A program made the position numbers and the translations under genes. Shown piece after piece: positions 59,215-64,000 of a DNA stretch of 64,000 nucleotides. The notes under the pieces are model-generated. The model saw only the letters and a list, made by a program, of their open reading frames with translations. It was not told the origin of the DNA and searched no databases. Position 1 is the stretch's first letter, and each line of letters begins with the position of its first letter. The stretch is from Puffinus mauretanicus (Eukaryota > Chordata > Aves > Procellariiformes > Procellariidae): assembly GCA_023333565.1 (NCBI GenBank), contig JAJKFH010002646.1, forward strand, positions 868,001 to 932,000, read 5' to 3'.

Positions 59215-62200
59215 ATCATGCACTTGACATGCTCTAGCATCTTTAAATTAAAATAAACACATAAGTTTTCTCCAATGCATAGTCAATAGAAAGATGTTTG
59301 CTTATATGTAATTTTCAATATCATTTAGCTGTCTGAGAGATCAAAATATAGTGCCAGGTTTTGATGTGAGTTATACTGAGGATACTCCATTGAAGTTGAC
59401 AGGTCCAATCAATATACAGCATGCACTGACATGAAGTGAATTCATGACATTCCCTAAATCCTATATATGCATAGACAATGATTGCAATTGAACTCATCAT
59501 TATGTAATTTCTAGGAGATATATTCTAGCTAATAAGCCTCATGTACTAAATAGTCTATATATAATTCAGATCAAGTAGTGTAATCTAAATTAATTGTATT
59601 CTTTATTTATTGCACTTTTAAAACATTAAGTACCGTGAGAACATAACAGAATGCAAATTACTTCGAAATGTAAGAAGACACTGTAACAATTTCTACTTGC
59701 AATATTATGTCTGACTGAAGGGAAAGGCATTTCAGATTTGGAGTTTTCAACTAAAGCATGCCACATCTATGTGACAAACCACAGACAGACAGACAGCTTG
59801 TGATATGCCTTTCATGCTAATGAGACCTGATTCCATTCTGCAAAAACTGCAACATTAACTGAATAATGTTACTGTGTATGTTTTTAGAAACGTATACTTT
59901 CAATATTCTATATGATATAATGTTGTAAACATCAAAAATAGTGTATGAGACCTTCATATAGAGATAGAAGGAAACAAATATAGCACTGTATGTGGTTGCA
60001 TTTTCTTTTCAGCCTAGAAGCAATTTACCTTCGCATTTTTATTTTGGCCTTGAGTCCTAGAGATATCTCTTAATTTTCCTGTGCCCAGTGTTGAGATTCA
60101 GGACGACACTGTCCATCTCTGTTTTTTAAGGCTTTCAGCTGAAAAGTGCTATGTAATGTGGGTAGACCATTAGAGTGTATTAACATTGATTATTTTGGGA
60201 CACTTTTTTCAGTCCATTTCTACCATACATGAAGGCTAGAGAGTACACCAACTTTGTCAGTCCACAGCAGACAAGCCCATTATTACAACCCCTGCACATT
60301 CCCCTGCAGAGCATCGGGAAATCTTGCTGTTTCCCACAAGGAAACCACACACAAACAAAAAAGATTATCAGGAGATGGAAGAAAGTAAATAGACTACTAG
60401 CTTTTCTCATTTGTTCAGACAGGCTTTTTTTGGCATCAGTTAAGACATATACTCCTCAACACCTCCTCTATCCCTTTTTTTTTTTAGACTGTGAAATAAA
60501 AGCACTTATCCAGCCTCTTAACCATTTGATATAGTTTTTAATGCCACCAGTCACATTTGTCTAAACACACAATCTAGCTGACATGTAACTAGCTGAAATG
60601 GATTTACCAGAGGAGTAAGAGTATTTAAATCCTGTATTATTACCACTGTTCAGTGCAGTAAATTTTTCTGGGACTTCCAGAAATACAGTTGTTACAAATG
60701 CAGATTGTCTGTTGCATTGTGGATGCATCAGACATTGCACATGTGCAGATCAAATTCAGAGCATGTCCACAGAATCCACTGGACTTTCTGCACCACAGTG
60801 GCCTCCTCTGCAACACTTGCCCTTATACTACTGAGTCAGCACAAGCCCTGGTACAAGAAGATCACTGTCCAGACATGGCACAGTGCAGGCCCTCATTATT
60901 TTTCCCAGCATTTTCCAGATGAAATATGGAAGCATCTGTTTTCATCTGCTGTGATGCAGTGTGATGCACACCTCCTGCTTCTAGCCTCTGTGCTAGTCAC
61001 TCCTAGCAAAAAACACAGTGTAACTGTTTAGATGTTTTCTCCAAAAATTATCATTATCAGCTGACTTTGTTTTAGGCAACACTACCTACAGTTGCATAGG
61101 TGTGAAGTGGTATTAAAAAGTGTGTCAATTAGGTGTAATTCACTTTACTGGGCAGTTGGTCAGTAAATACATCCACTCAGGGAGATTCAGATAAGCAGTA
61201 GCTCACATAACTGCACTCCAAAGTGGCTACATTCAAACCCTTTTGAATGTGGAAGCTGAGGACCCACATTACTAAGTCCTAAGGTAATAAACCTGCTGAA
61301 AGGCAAGAACATGAGGGCTAAGACCAGCTCAGAAGAATCTAAAGTATATATTAAGGACGTGCCTCTTACATCTTCTTTTTAACAAAAGAGCCTCCATTTC
61401 CTAAATCTGTACTTGAATTTATTTGACTCTGTAATCACAATGATTTTCCCACATCTTTAAAAAAAAGTGAAAATTATTAAGACAAAAAGATGCGTTACTT
61501 TATAATGTCATAGCAGTTACCTCCATGAATTATGGAGTTTTCAATGTACAGCTTACATCAATCAGCTTTAGCAACATCTGGGTTGTTTAGTTTTGTTTCT
61601 TAATCAGATCGTAAACAGCACTGTAAGAAAGCTTTGTGTTTAGCTATATTGCATTACATTTGCTATCAGCTAAGCATATACGAAGTCATTGCATCTCAAC
61701 TGCTTGCACAGATTTTTTGCATTGCCCCATTTTAATAAAGTCTTAGTCATTGTATGAGATAGGCAGATATGCACCACTATAGGTACCTCAATCCTTAATG
61801 GACTTTGTCAGACCTCCTTTCCAGTCACTGTACAACTCTGGAGAATCCTAAATCCAGAGGTTCTTAGGCATTTTATGTTAACCTGCTTGGCCACCAAGGC
61901 TTCATTCTAATACGCTCAGAAGAACCTCTGCATTAACTCTCATCAAGATACGTAAACAGGTCATCTCTCTGTCATTCTTGACTGTGGCCTTGACTTAGCA
62001 ATGAATTGGCTGCTACATAGAACATGGACAGCACATGTATGAAGACCTATACCTATATATGAAGACAGTTCTTTTATCCAATAGTTCAATGGTTAGAAAA
62101 TTCACCCAGGAAGACTTACCCAAGGTGAGGTCTCACCTGTGCTGGCAAAATTCAGAAGCTTTTCAGGAGGAATGACCTAATCTCTAGGCTGCAGGAAATT

Positions 62201-63795
62201 TTGGAATAAGGAAGCTTCTCTAATTCCTTCTGTTCACCATTAGTCTTATTCTTTCATATTAAAACTAAATATTGATTGTCTGAAAGGGAAAGATTACTCA
62301 CTTTTACAATCTCTATTTAAGGTTTTCACTGAAGAAAAGATATCCAACCGAAGAAGTTAATAATCAGTCACTACAAACCCCTTGTCATCTCAAACTGGCT
62401 AATTATTATGTGTCTGAGCTCAGTCAAGAGCCGATAGCAAGTTATATGCTTTTTTCCTGTTGAGGTATTTGTATCAACTGTGTTTTTAATGTGCAGACTG
62501 ATAACAATAAAAGATTTGGTGCAGGTTCAGTCATGGTGCACTCTGACTCACCAAGAGAGAATAAGGGAATAAGCATTACTCCTATTGAAGCAGTTGTTAA
62601 TTGGCCAGTCAGGTACACAAGATAACATCTGATCTAACAAAGAGGCATCTCTAAGGAAGAAAAAAGTTACTTATTTTAATTAAGAGAGATGGCCAGATTA
62701 TCTCCTGAATAAGAAAGAAATCAATCCATTTGAGGAAAAGCAGATTAGATCTGTTTAGACTCCTGGGGAGGACTTACAAAAGAGGACTGGTTATTAAAAG
62801 CAAGTGTCTTAAGCGAGGAAAAGGACATAGCCTAAGGCCTAACGTATACAGAAAATAGAACTCTTTATAAACTGAATGTTTAGAAAATCTTGCAGAATAA
62901 CTTCTGGATAAAAGGGGAGACATACTGTTTGACATAATCCCAGTGTCAGTAGAGCAAATGTCAGTTTTATTTTATTTCTTTGTTTGTGCCTTTTATAAAA
63001 ATTTATAACCATGTCCTACTGTTTGTTTGTTTGTTTGTTTTATCTCAGCCTGGCATGCGTTAAGTTTGTTTTCAAAGTGTAAGTGTAAGCAGACAGAAAA
63101 AAGTCTTTATTTCTTTCTATAAAATTGGACACTGAGACAACTTACCTCCTGTTGCCATAGCTCCACAGCACATTCTTCAGAGAACCCAAGAGGTAACAGA
63201 GTTGTAGGATACACAGTAGGATTGTGTAGGAGCAGCAAGTGCTATCACAAGGTCCAGGGGAGGAGAAGCTCATAACCAGGAGGGTTTAGTCATGCAGCTA
63301 AGATATGAAGGAACGTGTATGAAACCTGAGGATCTTCAGGGAACATGTAACACTGATGTTTGACTGCTCAATCTGCTGAATAAGTAATACTGAGTGGAGC
63401 AGGAACTGGAATGCAGGTGCCAATCCCTATCCCTGTCTTCCTGCAGTATAGCTACAAAGCCCATGCTTTGCTTCACCTTCTGGCCCAATGCATAGTTCTG
63501 TTCACTGAGTACCTGCTTCAGCAAGAAGGAGTGAGGGTACTTTCACACCAGAATATGCTGTAGTCTGGGATTAGGTCATGTGCTGCAAAATATCTATTCA
63601 ACACCCCTCTTGCAGAGAAGGAAATTGAACTCACCTCTTCTATCTCACAGCCACTGAATTGTTAGATAAAATGGGGGCTCTCCACTGGATATCTTTGATT
63701 TTTTTTTTTTTATATAAAGATAAGCAAGAAAAATAATTTTTCAAGGATTTCTATTTTCTTCGGCAAAAAGATTTCGAAAGTAGCATGTACACATC
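59215..63795. other. AT-rich non-coding DNA, nothing recognised
   Basis: No gene or transposon recognised. Contains a short CAGA repeat near 59783-59797, a T-run near 60477-60485, a GTTT repeat at 63021-63040 and a T-run near 63700-63711. Frames 60229-60534, 60689-60922 and 60705-61031 (plus) and 63336-63524 (minus) show no domain. Confidence 0.55.
63021..63040. repeat. (GTTT)5 microsatellite
   Basis: Five perfect GTTT units. Confidence 0.9.
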
Positions 63796-63801
63796 TAGCT
63801 C

Positions 63802-63831
63802 CAAAAGAGAGCTCAGCTCAGCTCTCTTTTG
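63802..63831. repeat. Perfect 12-base-pair hairpin
   Basis: CAAAAGAGAGCT (63802-63813), a 6-base loop CAGCTC, and the exact reverse complement AGCTCTCTTTTG (63820-63831). The centre also carries overlapping GCTCA direct repeats. No transposon or RNA-gene context is visible. Confidence 0.9.
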
Positions 63832-64000
63832 CATCACCAGAGCAATGAGCCTGTGCCTGACCACTTAACATGTTTGCTTCTGCCATTCTCATTTTGTGGC
63901 TTAACTTTCTTCCTGCCTCATGGTTGGCATCTCTGGAGCCTAATTCAAAGCACTCTCTGAGGAGGCTGGATATGTACTATTTTTAATTTTATCTGGACAT

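Overview
This window looks like bird nuclear DNA. The evidence is CR1 LINEs carrying the avian 3' end (repeated ATTCTATG octamers), a solo LTR of the type abundant in avian ERVL-like families, long AT-rich CpG-poor stretches, and no SINEs. Bird is an inference from these repeat families; I cannot name the species.

I found no functional protein-coding gene, coding exon, tRNA, rRNA or CRISPR in the 64 kb. Nearly all open frames are short chance frames. The exceptions belong to repeats: reverse-transcriptase remnants of LINEs, frames inside an LTR, and frames running through purine microsatellites. The window is best read as a gene desert or the inside of a very large intron.

Layout: 1-10 kb is unremarkable AT-rich DNA with short microsatellites. 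10.1-10.7 kb is a segment with unusually many CpGs. 11.7 kb and 25.5-26.5 kb hold decayed CR1 pieces on the + strand. 16.4-16.9 kb is an isolated GC-rich island with G-quadruplex potential, followed at 17.7-20.5 kb by blocks of purine-rich + strand. 25.15 kb has a CR1 3' end on the minus strand. 27.6-28.4 kb is a CpG-retaining segment that may be an old LTR. 31.15-31.70 kb is a complete solo LTR with a perfect 5-bp target duplication. 32.4-32.8 kb is the 3' end of an ancient CR1. 35.2-35.4 kb is a GAAA/GGAA tract. 37.4-38.1 kb is a CR1 reverse-transcriptase fragment. 40.3 kb is a CR1 3' scrap. 42.0-42.1 kb is a cluster of E-box, GATA-like and TCF/LEF-like motifs. 45.3-45.7 kb is an L2-like reverse-transcriptase fossil. 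46.8-46.9 kb is a GGGGA/GGGAA pentanucleotide tract. 52.4-53.4 kb is a CR1 copy with its 3' tail. 56.1-56.6 kb is AT-rich with two perfect hairpins. 58.5-59.2 kb is another ancient CR1.

The repeats form at least two age layers: old CR1/L2 copies recognisable only by motif order, and younger CR1 and LTR copies with clear ends. Nothing here forms a gene system. The most useful leads are the candidate regulatory clusters, the GC-rich island and the well-bounded solo LTR. All identifications were made by eye, without database search or alignment.
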